Origin: CALINF01 sp039980455
GTDB lineage: Bacteria; Pseudomonadota; Gammaproteobacteria; Pseudomonadales; Halieaceae
Direction: 5' to 3'
Length of the DNA stretch: 64,000 nt
Assembly: GCA_039980455.1 (NCBI GenBank)
Contig: JBDXCG010000003.1
Span: forward strand, 2,024,236 to 2,088,235
Shown: positions 18,960 to 28,195 of the stretch, piece after piece
Layout: each line of letters opens with the position of its first letter
Numbering within the stretch: the stretch's first letter is position 1
The notes under the pieces: model-generated
Database searches by the model: none
The model's input: only the letters and a program-made list of their open reading frames with translations
Told to the model about the DNA's origin: nothing
Translations under genes and position numbers: made by a program

Positions 18960-20089
18960 CAGCGCAGCCCCAGTCCGCGAGCGATCATGCCTCTGAGAAT
19001 CTCGCTGGTGCCGCCGCGCAGACTAAAGGAGGGTGACAATAACAAGCTATCTGTGAGCACCTGATCAAACACTTCTCTGTCGCAATCTATCGGTGCTGCC
19101 AGCCGGGCGATTTCAAGCGACAGCTTCTCAAAACGATTACCCAAATCTTTTACCAGTGCCGCCTCTACGTTCGGCATCTTGCCGTCCTGTAACATCCCCG
19201 CTACCGACAGCGACATTCGGCGCAAACTAAGCAGGTGGCTGGCCAATCGGCCTACTGCAGCAGCTTGATCACCCTGTGGGTTATGACCCACAAGACGTAC
19301 CAGTTCAAGAAACACCCTGAATGTCGAGAGGAACCGCTCTGGACCACTGCGTTCATAGCCCAACTCGGAGGTCACTTGCTGCCAGCCATTTCCCTCAACA
19401 CCCACCAGGGCGCTATCGGGCACCAAAACGTCGGTAAACACCACCTCATTGAACTCACTGTTACCGGTCATGCTGTCGATGGGGCGAACGTGTACTCCTT
19501 GCGCATTCAGGTCAATTATCAATTGCGACATGCCCGCATGGCGATTCTCAGATGGCGGTGCAGTTCGCACCAGCGTCATAAGATAGTGATTGAGATGAGC
19601 GCCCGTGGTCCACAACTTCGTGCCATTCACCAGCCAACCCCCATCTACGCGCTCTGCGGTGGTACGTATGGCAGCCAGATCAGACCCTGCATTGGGTTCG
19701 CTCATACCGATGGAGAAATAACAGGTGCCGGCGCAGATAAGCGGCAGATAAAATTCTCGTTGCGCCTGCGTACCATGACCTAGCAGCAGTGGAGCTGTTT
19801 GGCGATCCGAAATCCAATGCGCTCCCACCGGTGCGCCAGCGGCGAGCAATTCCTCGGTAACCACATAGCGGTCGAAGAAACCGCGTCCGCCGCCACCATA
19901 GCGCTCGGGTATCGTCATGCCCAACCAGCCGGCAGCACCCAGTGCAGCGGAAAATTCAGGGGAGTGCCCGCTGGTAAAATCAGAGTTCCGCCTGTGACCG
20001 GCAGGTAGATTGGTCGCGATAAACTCGCGAATCACCGGACGCAGCTGCTCGCTGGACTCAGGCAATGTCGCGGGATCAAAACTTAGCAT
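18959..20089 (-). CDS. Acyl-CoA dehydrogenase, presumed catalytic subunit of a second pair
   Basis: 376 residues with complete ACAD motifs: GMTIPERYGGGGRGFFDRYV, FSIGMSEPNAGSDLAAIR, WLVNGTKLWTTGAH, and the end LRGGTSEILRGMIARGLGL. The C-terminal EGT Glu is Gly, as in the 15.5-kb ACAD. Its stop overlaps the start of the 332-residue partner gene. First gene of the four-ACAD run and divergent from the crotonase gene at 20200. No clear ribosome site precedes ATG 20089. The gene pair resembles heteromeric dehydrogenases of steroid or other bulky acyl-CoA degradation; substrate unproven. Confidence 0.9.
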   Translation of the reverse strand: MLSFDPATLPESSEQLRPVIREFIATNLPAGHRRNSDFTSGHSPEFSAALGAAGWLGMTIPERYGGGGRGFFDRYVVTEELLAAGAPVGAHWISDRQTAPLLLGHGTQAQREFYLPLICAGTCYFSIGMSEPNAGSDLAAIRTTAERVDGGWLVNGTKLWTTGAHLNHYLMTLVRTAPPSENRHAGMSQLIIDLNAQGVHVRPIDSMTGNSEFNEVVFTDVLVPDSALVGVEGNGWQQVTSELGYERSGPERFLSTFRVFLELVRLVGHNPQGDQAAAVGRLASHLLSLRRMSLSVAGMLQDGKMPNVEAALVKDLGNRFEKLSLEIARLAAPIDCDREVFDQVLTDSLLLSPSFSLRGGTSEILRGMIARGLGLR

Positions 20090-20151
20090 AGCGTGGGTAA
20101 GCCCTTCACGTGTTGATGGCTCTATTGCCGTGTGGCATTGGGACTGGAGAC

Positions 20152-20157
20152 TATACT
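20152..20157 (+). promoter_or_regulatory. Possible -10 element TATACT upstream of the crotonase gene
   Basis: TATACT lies 43 bp before ATG 20200 in the divergent gap; no convincing -35 is seen at 16-18 bp. Confidence 0.25.
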
Positions 20158-20199
20158 ATGCTCTTCGCATGTGAATCGACCTTACGGAATATCCAACCT

Positions 20200-20955
20200 A
20201 TGAGCATAGACCTTACCTACCACGGGCATATCGCTGAGATCAGCCTTAACAACCCCGACAAACGCAATGTACTCGATCTGGAAACCAGCAATGCGCTTAA
20301 GTCTGCCGTGGAGCAAGCGATCAATAACCCTGATACTAAAGCGATCTTGATCACAGCCACAGGGCGCGCTTTCTGCGCTGGTGGCTCACTGGATGAACTT
20401 CTGTCGGCGCAGGAAGATACCACCCAGTTGGGCGCAATCTATGAGGGATTTTTGGCAGTGGCTCGCTGCCCGCTTCCCACGCTTGCTTGTGTACAGGGCG
20501 CGGCTGTTGGCGCTGGCATGAACTTGGCGCTGGCCTGCGACGTGCGTCTCGTTGGCCCCAAGGCCTCTTTCGATACTCGCTTCTTACAATTGGGCATCCA
20601 CTGCGGCGGAGGCCATACCTGGTTACTGCAGCGCACACTGAACTGGGAGCAAAGCGTTAACGCACTACTGCTAAGCCAGGTCATTCGCGGTGAGGCGGCT
20701 GTCAGTGCGGGACTTGCCCTGGCCTGTGTACCTGAGGATGAACTACGTGAGCATGCACTAAAACAGTTAGAGCATTTAGCGAACGTGCCCAGGGAACTGA
20801 TTGAACACTCCAAAGCGTCACTGCTTAAAGCAGCATCAGAGCCTGAGCACGCGCAAATGGTTCAACATGAATATGACGTGCAAGCGTGGTCACTGCAGCA
20901 GCCCCATGCCGTCACAACGCTGTCGAACCTGAAGCTAAAAATAGCGGGCAAGTAG
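20200..20955 (+). CDS. Enoyl-CoA hydratase/isomerase family protein with atypical active site
   Basis: 251 residues of crotonase fold: SLNNPDKRNVLDLETS, GRAFCAGGSLDELLSAQ (oxyanion hole), CVQGAAVGAGMNLALACDVRL and DTRFLQLGIHCGGGHTW. The two glutamates that activate water in hydratases (positions in GGGxEL and PExxLG motifs) are replaced, so ordinary hydration is doubtful; isomerase, thioesterase-like or other CoA chemistry is possible. An in-frame ATG far upstream (20110) is rejected because crotonase homology starts at MSIDLTYHG. It is divergent from the ACAD run and may belong to the same catabolic unit. Confidence 0.85.
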   Translation: MSIDLTYHGHIAEISLNNPDKRNVLDLETSNALKSAVEQAINNPDTKAILITATGRAFCAGGSLDELLSAQEDTTQLGAIYEGFLAVARCPLPTLACVQGAAVGAGMNLALACDVRLVGPKASFDTRFLQLGIHCGGGHTWLLQRTLNWEQSVNALLLSQVIRGEAAVSAGLALACVPEDELREHALKQLEHLANVPRELIEHSKASLLKAASEPEHAQMVQHEYDVQAWSLQQPHAVTTLSNLKLKIAGK

Positions 20956-20981
20956 TTCAGCAGCGCTCTGCGCAACCACCG

Positions 20982-22256
20982 TTAGCTCGGTTCCCGCTGC
21001 CACATTCGGTATCCCATAGGCATGAGCAAGAGCATTGCGAGCAAGCCCGCACAGAGCGTAACCGCCGGAAAGCCGAACTGCTGTGCCAGAGCGCCAATCA
21101 GCATGGCACCCACAGCTGGCGCTCCCATTGCGAGCACAGTCCAGAGACTCAGCACCCGGCCGCGAAAGTGCTCATCAACCAGCAACTGCGCCAGAGCCTG
21201 ACTACTGGTACCCACCATGGTTGTGATCATGCTCAGCACAAATATCAGCAACACAAAGGCATACAGGCCCGACAGCCACTGCACGCTCAGCAGGCATAGT
21301 GACGCCAACAAAAGGCACATCATCACCAATCGCAGCAAGCGTAGATCACTGCCACCCTGACGACTCACAATCAGCCCTCCGAGAATCGAGCCAGCGCCCC
21401 CGGCACCGCTGAGTATGGCCAGCGTTTGCGCGCGACCATCCAGTAGCTGTCCCGAAAAGGCCGGCAGCAGTTCTAGTAAGGTACGGCCCAACAATCCATT
21501 GATGAGCGTCAGGCCCAGTACGAATCGAATCACAGGATGCCCTGCGGCATAACGCATACCACCAACCAACTCCTTACCGAACGAAGAAGGGGTTCGAGGA
21601 GAAATTGGTCTCTCGACACGAATACTCATCAGGATGGGCAAGGCGATACAAAACATCGCAACAGACAGCATAAACGCTGCTGTGACAGAGTAACGCGCGA
21701 CAACAACCGCACCCACCGCCGGTCCCAAAATACGCGCCGCATTGAACACCATTGCCGACAGACCGATGGCGCTGGGTAGCGCTCGGCGACTGACCATAAG
21801 CGGAACCAGTGCCAACCGGATTGGCGTGTGCGCCGATGTGACTGCACCCATCGATGCTGCGAGTATCACCAGCCACCGCACGTCCAATGCGCCGATCCCA
21901 CTGATAGCGGCAGCCGCAGCCGCAATAACCCCGTGCAGGGCGAGCGTAACTACCAGGCCATTGCGCGGATTGATGCGATCCGACACGATGCCAAAGACAG
22001 GAGAAAGTAAAAACGTTGGCAGCAACATAACACCGGCAACAACTCCTACCCACCACGCCGAATGCGTAAGCTCCCAGGCACTCCAGCCAAATAGAAAACG
22101 CAGCAACCAGCTACCTAGCGTCGAAAAACAAGCCTGCGGAAAATAGCGTCGATACAGTGGCTCAAGAAATGCGGAGCGATGCGACGTATCAACATCCGTG
22201 GCACTCTGCGGAGTCGCACTCTGCGAAGTCGAATCCGGCGTCGTCTTATCCTGCAT
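20982..22256 (-). CDS. MFS transporter, MFS_3 / EntS-like exporter type
   Basis: 424 residues with about twelve membrane segments. The early LEPLYRRYFPQACFSTLGSW and LLPTFLLSPVFGIVSDRINP fit the MFS_3 (DHA3) group that includes EntS and macrolide exporters. The first 30 residues form a polar Ser/Thr/Gln-rich tail encoded by a partly tandem 15-base repeat (GCACTCTGCG unit). ATG 22256 is chosen; a TTG two codons earlier is also possible. It is convergent with the crotonase gene. The exported compound is unknown. Confidence 0.85.
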   Translation of the reverse strand: MQDKTTPDSTSQSATPQSATDVDTSHRSAFLEPLYRRYFPQACFSTLGSWLLRFLFGWSAWELTHSAWWVGVVAGVMLLPTFLLSPVFGIVSDRINPRNGLVVTLALHGVIAAAAAAISGIGALDVRWLVILAASMGAVTSAHTPIRLALVPLMVSRRALPSAIGLSAMVFNAARILGPAVGAVVVARYSVTAAFMLSVAMFCIALPILMSIRVERPISPRTPSSFGKELVGGMRYAAGHPVIRFVLGLTLINGLLGRTLLELLPAFSGQLLDGRAQTLAILSGAGGAGSILGGLIVSRQGGSDLRLLRLVMMCLLLASLCLLSVQWLSGLYAFVLLIFVLSMITTMVGTSSQALAQLLVDEHFRGRVLSLWTVLAMGAPAVGAMLIGALAQQFGFPAVTLCAGLLAMLLLMPMGYRMWQREPS

Positions 22257-22314
22257 CAGCAATACCGCAGGAGCGTAGAGGGTTTGTCATTTTCAATGCT
22301 ATCTTCGCACCTGC

Positions 22315-23760
22315 TTACGCCTGATAGTTCGTCGATGCGACATCGCCACCACGACCCGTCCAATCGGTATGAAAAAACTCACCTCTGGGCCTATCGACTC
22401 GCTCATAAGTATGAGCCCCAAAGTAATCACGTTGCGCCTGAATCAAGTTGGCCGGCAACACCTCTGCGCGAAAACTGTCGTAGAACGCTAATCCAGCGCC
22501 TAGACATGGCACTGGGATACCCTGCTGCACAGCGCTTCCTATACAGTTTCGCCACCCTTGTTGCGCAGCGTCGATAGCGTCTGTAAAGAAGGGTGCCAAA
22601 AGAATATTTGATAGGTCCTCGTCATCTTCGAAAGACTTTGCGATGTCATCGAGAAACACCGACCGAATAATGCAGCCGCCCCGCCACAGTAGGGCAATAG
22701 CACGATAGTCCAGATTCCAACCACTCTCCTGTGATGCCTCACGAAGCAACATAAAGCCTTGCGCGTAAGACACTATCTTTGCTGCGTACAGCGCTTGCTC
22801 CAAATCCCGAACCAGTGCATCTCGATCATCACACACTGCATTATCAGGGCCAGACAGTTCCTTGGCAGCAACGATGCGCTGATCTTTCAGTGCTGAAATG
22901 CAGCGGCTGAATACCGACTCCGTAATCAGGGTAAGCGGGATACCGTGCTCCAGCGCGTCGATCCCCGTCCATTTGCCGGTGCCCTTTTGCCCCGCAGCGT
23001 CAAGAATTTGTGGCAGAAGAAAACTTCCATCGGGTTCGGTATATCCCAGAATATCGGCCGTAATCTCGGTTAGATAGCTGTTGAGCACACCCTTATTCCA
23101 ACGGGCAAAGATCGCTTGCATCTCTGGCTGGCTAACACCAGCGCTGCGCAGTAGATGATAGGCCTCGGCGATCAACTGCATGTCGCCATATTCTATGCCG
23201 TTGTGCACCATTTTCACGTAGTGACCCGAGCCGCCACCACCCACCCAGTTACAGCAGGGCTCATCATCACCGGCGCGGGCGGCGATAGCCTGCAGAATTG
23301 GCTGCACCAAGGGCCAAGCGTCGGCATTGCCGCCGGGCATAATTGAGGGCCCATGGCGGGCACCCTCCTCCCCTCCCGACACACCAGCGCCAACATACAG
23401 AATGTTATGGCGCTGTAACGCCTCCACTCGACGCTCTGTGTCAGTAAACAGCGAGTTGCCACCGTCAATAATGACGTCGCCGGCGTCCAGCAGGGGCAGT
23501 AGCTGCTCGATATAGTAATCTACGACCTCGCCGGCTTTGACCATCAGCATGATCTTGCGCGGTACTTCCAGTGAGTCCACGAGGGCCTGAATCGAATGAG
23601 TCCCAATAACCGCGCTGCCTGCTACTGGCCCGGATACAAAGTCATCGACTTTGTGCGTACTGCGATTGAACACCGCTACGGTGAACCCATGATCAGCCAT
23701 GTTCAATACCAGGTTCTGCCCCATTACAGCCAGCCCGATCACACCAATATCCGCTTTCAC
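22315..23760 (-). CDS. gnd: 6-phosphogluconate dehydrogenase, decarboxylating
   Basis: 481 residues, the long (E. coli-type) form. It oxidatively decarboxylates 6-phosphogluconate to ribulose 5-phosphate, forming NADPH. Motifs: IGVIGLAVMGQNLVLNMADHG and VFNRSTHKVD (an Arg/Thr pair that fits NADP), IIDGGNS, GVSGGEEGARHGPSIMPGG, the catalytic Lys in KMVHNGIEYGDMQL, and a C-terminal YFGAHTYERVDRPRGEFFHT. GTG at 23760 is chosen because GGGAG lies eight bases upstream; an ATG eight codons earlier would place that site inside the gene. No zwf, edd or eda is adjacent. Confidence 0.96.
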   Translation of the reverse strand: MKADIGVIGLAVMGQNLVLNMADHGFTVAVFNRSTHKVDDFVSGPVAGSAVIGTHSIQALVDSLEVPRKIMLMVKAGEVVDYYIEQLLPLLDAGDVIIDGGNSLFTDTERRVEALQRHNILYVGAGVSGGEEGARHGPSIMPGGNADAWPLVQPILQAIAARAGDDEPCCNWVGGGGSGHYVKMVHNGIEYGDMQLIAEAYHLLRSAGVSQPEMQAIFARWNKGVLNSYLTEITADILGYTEPDGSFLLPQILDAAGQKGTGKWTGIDALEHGIPLTLITESVFSRCISALKDQRIVAAKELSGPDNAVCDDRDALVRDLEQALYAAKIVSYAQGFMLLREASQESGWNLDYRAIALLWRGGCIIRSVFLDDIAKSFEDDEDLSNILLAPFFTDAIDAAQQGWRNCIGSAVQQGIPVPCLGAGLAFYDSFRAEVLPANLIQAQRDYFGAHTYERVDRPRGEFFHTDWTGRGGDVASTNYQA

Positions 23761-23854
23761 TGTTTTTCTCCCTGAGAAATGCATGGTTTAGCTTAGCTCA
23801 TCGCAAAAACCCTCCCCGTATAGGAGGCGCAACCCGGCCCTGCACAGACACACG

Positions 23855-23884
23855 TTATCAGACACCGCCAACTGAGCGTACAAT
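23855..23884 (+). promoter_or_regulatory. Candidate sigma70 promoter for nagA
   Basis: TTATCA, an 18-bp spacer and TACAAT end about 50 bp before the nagA start. Each hexamer is a partial match. Confidence 0.35.
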
Positions 23885-23934
23885 AGTGTTCGAAGGCACG
23901 GGCCTTTCGTTTATCTCTGGTGAGCACGCTGAAT

Positions 23935-25122
23935 ATGACAACACACAACACTCGCCCCACCGAAGCAACCGGGCGTCGCGCCATTACAGCGTCACAGCTT
24001 TTTGATGGCAGCAGCTGGAAGTTTCAGCACGCGGTAGTGATCGACGGCGATACGATAGTGGATGTCACGTCACTCGATGAGCTCACCCCGGGAATACCCG
24101 TAACAGACTTTGGCACCGGCGTGATTGCGCCGGGTTTCATTGACCTACAGGTTAACGGCGGCGGTGGCGCACTGTTCAACAACGAGCCTACCGATTCAGC
24201 TCTCCAGACCATGGTTTCTGCCCATAGGGCAACTGGCACCACGGCCATGATGCCCACGCTAATCTCGGACGAAAAGGAGGTCTATCTGGCCGGTGTGGCA
24301 GCGGCGCTCGATACCATGAGTAGCGGGAACGCATCGGTACTCGGCCTGCACATTGAAGGACCCTTCCTGTCGCAGCAAAAACGCGGCACGCATAGCAACG
24401 ACATGATCCGGAAGATGACCGACGAAGATCTTAATTGGCTGGCAACTTCCGCCGCTTCGCTACCGCTTATTCTTACGCTGGCACCAGAGCATTGCCGCGC
24501 CGGTCAGATCGAACTTCTGACCAAGGCGGGAATAATGGTTTGTGCGGGACACAGCAAAGCGACGGCGCAGCAAACCAAAGCCGCACTAACCGAGGGACTG
24601 CGTGGCTTCACCCACTTGTTCAACGCGATGGAACCTCTCTCAGCACGCGAGCCGGGCGTACTGGGCACAGCCTTGGACGACAGAGAAAGCTGGGCAGGCA
24701 TTATCGCCGATGGGCATCATGTAGATCCGGTGAACCTATCGCTGGCACATCGTACTAAAGCACCCGGCAAACTCTGTCTGGTAACCGATGCAATGGCAAC
24801 GGTGGGCACACAGCAGAAAAGTTTTTTGCTCTACAACGAGACGGTTACCGAGGACAATGGCGTTTTAATAAACGCCGAGGGGAAGCTTGCTGGCAGCGCG
24901 ATCGGCATGATTCAGGCAGTAGCCGTAGCACATCGTTCTGCAGGGATTGAGTTGGGCGAGTGCCTGAATATGGCCTCGCGCTACCCCGCTGAATTTCTCA
25001 ATCGGCACAAGGAACTGGGCCAGTTAGGTGCGGGCTTTCGCGCCGATATCGTTCACTTTGATGACAACTTCAAAGTTCACAACACCTGGGTGGCAGGCAG
25101 CCATATCGCTCACCCTGCATAG
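23935..25122 (+). CDS. nagA: N-acetylglucosamine-6-phosphate deacetylase
   Basis: 395 residues. It removes acetate from GlcNAc-6-P in amino-sugar and cell-wall recycling. Motifs: GVIAPGFIDLQVNGGGG, metal-binding Glu in HIEGPF, CAGHSKAT, HLFNAM with its His, ADGHHVDP, and catalytic Asp in VTDAMA. An in-frame GTG at 23920 is an alternative start; ATG 23935 is preferred because GGTGAG sits upstream at workable spacing. No nagB or nagE is adjacent. It is divergent from gnd and convergent with the TonB receptor gene. Confidence 0.93.
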   Translation: MTTHNTRPTEATGRRAITASQLFDGSSWKFQHAVVIDGDTIVDVTSLDELTPGIPVTDFGTGVIAPGFIDLQVNGGGGALFNNEPTDSALQTMVSAHRATGTTAMMPTLISDEKEVYLAGVAAALDTMSSGNASVLGLHIEGPFLSQQKRGTHSNDMIRKMTDEDLNWLATSAASLPLILTLAPEHCRAGQIELLTKAGIMVCAGHSKATAQQTKAALTEGLRGFTHLFNAMEPLSAREPGVLGTALDDRESWAGIIADGHHVDPVNLSLAHRTKAPGKLCLVTDAMATVGTQQKSFLLYNETVTEDNGVLINAEGKLAGSAIGMIQAVAVAHRSAGIELGECLNMASRYPAEFLNRHKELGQLGAGFRADIVHFDDNFKVHNTWVAGSHIAHPA

Positions 25123-25199
25123 ACCCGCGTAATCGTCAGACTATCTGCCGTCTATCGATTCACTCTGGTTGTTGTAACTACAGGACCTTTTCACAAGGC

Positions 25200-25233
25200 A
25201 AAAAAAACCAGCGACACCTGACGGTGGCGCTGG
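25200..25233 (-). terminator. Rho-independent terminator of the TonB receptor gene
   Basis: CCAGCG-A-CACC pairs with GGTG-G-CGCTGG around a TGAC loop. On the minus strand it is followed by eight T. It sits just past the stop codon of the gene ending at 25255. Confidence 0.85.
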
Positions 25234-25254
25234 CTGATTAACCGTAAAGTCTGC

Positions 25255-27918
25255 TTAGAAAGCGTACTTCACACGTGCGTAGTAGATACGACCGCGTGGG
25301 TCATGGTGCTTTGGATCGTAGCTGAAGTTAGCCGCGTCATACACACGAGGTGGCTCTTCATCAAACACGTTCTTAGCACCAACGCTGATTACCGCAGCGC
25401 TTTCTGAGAACTCGAAGTTGTACGCGTAGTTGATATCCATGGTTGTCCAATCATCGATATCCTGGCTCTCACCTGCAGGCACTGCACGCGTAGTTTCGTA
25501 CTCGTCTACCCAGTAAACAATTGCTGATGCTGTGTGATTACCAATACTCCAGTCTGCACTCAGGTTCATCTTGGTTTCTGGGATTGAGCGAGCAAAGTTG
25601 TCATGGTTAAAGAAACCCGCAACATCGCGTGTTCCTTTGCCATCGGCATTGGGGATCTCATAGCTCAGGAAGTGTGTACCTGTGAAGTTGAGACCAAACT
25701 CGCCCAAGGAATCAGTCGGAATAATCCAGGTCGCTGCTACGTCTATGCCGTCGGTATCGACTGATGCCGCGTTGATGTAGTTAGCATTGATTCCAGACAG
25801 CTGGCTGTCAGGACCTGCAACACGCAGGATATCCGGGCCATTGGGGTTCTCTGCCACCTTACCCTGTGCGTTTTCAACTGTGATCACGTCGTCATACTCA
25901 AAACGCCAGTAGTCGATACGTGTGTCAAAGTTTTCAGTCGGCTGCCAAATCGCACCAAAGTTGTAGTTAGTGGATGTTTCCGTATCCAGATCCTTATTAC
26001 CCGCTGCGTTGACCTGTACGAATACAACACCACCCTTGGTAGTGCCATCTTCATTAAAGTCCTGAATGCCCTGCAGCGATGTTTCACTGGCATTGAACTG
26101 TGCCAAAGAAGGCTCACGGAACGCAGTAGAGGCCGATCCGCGCAGTATGATGGAGTCTGTCACCTGCCAGCGGATTGCAGCCTTGGGGTCGAAACTGTCA
26201 TCGGTATCCAGATTCTCATAACGACCCGCCAGATTCACTTCAATCGAGTCGGTCAATGGAATCTGCATCTCAGCAAACGCCGCGTATGACTGACGATCTT
26301 CGTCAACCGGGAATCCACCACCCAGGAAGATGAGATCTGCAGGAATAACAGTGCCATCTGCATCCAGGCTACGCTCTGCCAAGTCATCCCACTTCACTTC
26401 ATAGCTCTCATCGCGATACTGAACTCCAGCCGCGAACCCAACTGGACCAGCGCTCATCTCAAAGATATCGCCCGAGACCACAAAGTCGGCCACTGTCAGC
26501 TCAGCTTGACGGTTAACGTAGCCGTTACCGTCATAGCTAATGTAATCAATGATCTCTGCGCTATTAGCACTGGAATCGAATACGTTAAACGTTTCAGTTC
26601 CGCTAGCGCCACCGTTCCCGGCAAGCGCAGCATCCAAACGTGTCTTGATGGTGTCTGGCTGGCTGCCATCTCGCTCATTGCTGCTGTAGGTCAGCGCGCC
26701 ATTCCAGGTCCAGTTGTCTGTAAAGTTGCCATCGAGCGCCAAAGATGCGCGATAGGTGTCGTTCTCACGCTCAGCGTTTGGCGAGGGGAAGTCAGAACCC
26801 AGCGGGCGACCCAGCCAGACAACAGGTACATTAAACGGACTACCAGCTTGCCCGGGGAAAATAAGTGGGAACTGGAGGTTAGGGTATGAAGGCGACTGTG
26901 GATTGTCCTTCACTTTGTGGTTGGTCCAGCCCAGCTCTGCCGTCAAAGTCAGCGAGTCTGAGAAATCGTGAACCACGTTACCGTACAACTGGTTGCGCTC
27001 TTCCTCGTTCACGAGGTTGAAGCGCGGACCGTAGAAGAATCCACAACGAGCGCCCGAGGCCTGAGGAATCAGTATGCCAGCGTTGGCGGTACAGTTGGGA
27101 TCAGGGACGTTTTCGAACGGTGAATACTCACCTGCGTAGTCGCCGTCAGTAATCGTATCAGCGGCAACCGGGAGGAACGTGCGGCCGAGAGTACTGATCG
27201 CGTTGTCAACAGTCTCAGGTCGGTCACCAGCGCTCAGAGGATCTTGACGCAGGATCGCACCGGCAAACGTAAAGTTGGTTGTGTCGTTGCCAAAGCCAGC
27301 CAGGAAGCTTGCTTCTGTGCTGTCTTGGTTATCATTTTCGGTAGTTTGGTATCCACCGTTAATTTCAAAGCCTTCAAAATCCTTCTTAAGGATGTAGTTC
27401 ACAACACCTGCGACGGCGTCAGAACCATAAGCAGTGGTTGCGCCCTCTTTGAGGATCTCCACACGCTCAAGTGCTGCGATTGGGATAGTGCTGGTATCAA
27501 CAAACACACTACCGTCGTTAGCAACGGTTGCAGCGATCGTCTGACGTCTGCCGTTAATCAGTACCAAAGTAGAGCTAAGACCCAAGCCACGCAGGTTAAC
27601 GTTGCTGGTACCTTGAGTACCACCTGATGTGAATGAATCCGCCTGGTTCTCAGAGCCTGAGTTAACCGCCAGCTTGGCTGTCAGTTCGCCAACAGTGAAT
27701 GCACCACTGTTTACGATATATTCGTTATTGATCACTTCTACCGGAGACGCTTCGTCAGTACCAGTAGACTTGATGTAGGAGCCGGTGATCAGAACTTCTT
27801 CCAGCTCGTTCTGGGCGACTACCTGAGTAGACATTGCGACACACAAAGGGGCTATCGCAGCAGCCAGAAGCTTTCTCTTAAACATGCGTACGGGAGCATG
27901 TAGTTTAGTGCGGGACAT
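25255..27918 (-). CDS. TonB-dependent outer-membrane receptor
   Basis: 887 residues. The signal peptide (MFKRKLLAAAIAPLCVAMS) ends near VVAQN and is followed by the TonB-box-like LEEVLITGSYI. The plug domain carries NVNLRGLGLSSTLVLINGRR and VERVEILKEGATTAYGSDAV, then a 22-strand barrel ends in YYARVKYAF with terminal Phe. Such receptors import bulky or scarce substrates (siderophores, glycans, vitamins) using TonB energy. The C-terminal pattern and long acidic barrel match receptors abundant in marine gammaproteobacteria; the ligand is unknown. GAGG lies seven bases before the ATG. Two palindromes lie in its upstream region. nagA is convergent, which alone does not prove a chitin link. Confidence 0.93.
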   Translation of the reverse strand: MSRTKLHAPVRMFKRKLLAAAIAPLCVAMSTQVVAQNELEEVLITGSYIKSTGTDEASPVEVINNEYIVNSGAFTVGELTAKLAVNSGSENQADSFTSGGTQGTSNVNLRGLGLSSTLVLINGRRQTIAATVANDGSVFVDTSTIPIAALERVEILKEGATTAYGSDAVAGVVNYILKKDFEGFEINGGYQTTENDNQDSTEASFLAGFGNDTTNFTFAGAILRQDPLSAGDRPETVDNAISTLGRTFLPVAADTITDGDYAGEYSPFENVPDPNCTANAGILIPQASGARCGFFYGPRFNLVNEEERNQLYGNVVHDFSDSLTLTAELGWTNHKVKDNPQSPSYPNLQFPLIFPGQAGSPFNVPVVWLGRPLGSDFPSPNAERENDTYRASLALDGNFTDNWTWNGALTYSSNERDGSQPDTIKTRLDAALAGNGGASGTETFNVFDSSANSAEIIDYISYDGNGYVNRQAELTVADFVVSGDIFEMSAGPVGFAAGVQYRDESYEVKWDDLAERSLDADGTVIPADLIFLGGGFPVDEDRQSYAAFAEMQIPLTDSIEVNLAGRYENLDTDDSFDPKAAIRWQVTDSIILRGSASTAFREPSLAQFNASETSLQGIQDFNEDGTTKGGVVFVQVNAAGNKDLDTETSTNYNFGAIWQPTENFDTRIDYWRFEYDDVITVENAQGKVAENPNGPDILRVAGPDSQLSGINANYINAASVDTDGIDVAATWIIPTDSLGEFGLNFTGTHFLSYEIPNADGKGTRDVAGFFNHDNFARSIPETKMNLSADWSIGNHTASAIVYWVDEYETTRAVPAGESQDIDDWTTMDINYAYNFEFSESAAVISVGAKNVFDEEPPRVYDAANFSYDPKHHDPRGRIYYARVKYAF

Positions 27919-27967
27919 ATTCCTACCTCGTTGATTTTTGTAGTTATAGCTCTGTCAGTTTTCTTAT

Positions 27968-27979
27968 TATCGAACGATA
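27968..27979. promoter_or_regulatory. Inverted repeat TATCG-AA-CGATA upstream of the TonB receptor
   Basis: A perfect 5-bp inverted repeat separated by two bases, 50 bp upstream of the receptor ATG. The position suits an operator, but no regulator gene is nearby. Confidence 0.25.
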
Positions 27980-28026
27980 TTAGCCTGAGACGGAGGAAAT
28001 TTACAAACGCTACGCAATGTTATTAG

Positions 28027-28041
28027 TTCACTTTTTGTGAA
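28027..28041. promoter_or_regulatory. Inverted repeat TTCAC-N5-GTGAA in the divergent gap
   Basis: A perfect 5-bp inverted repeat with a T5 centre, 109 bp from the receptor start and 155 bp from the crotonase start. Possible regulator site or chance. Confidence 0.2.
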
Positions 28042-28195
28042 AGCCCGTTTTCAGATGAGGCCTGTCTATTTATTGCCCAGCTAGCTGTTGCGAGTTGAAC
28101 TACTGGCCAAATGGTGCGAAATTCGACCCTCGAAAAGACCTATCCCCGCCGCGAGCTCGATTGCAGCGGCCACCTCCACGCAAGGAAAGAGAGTA

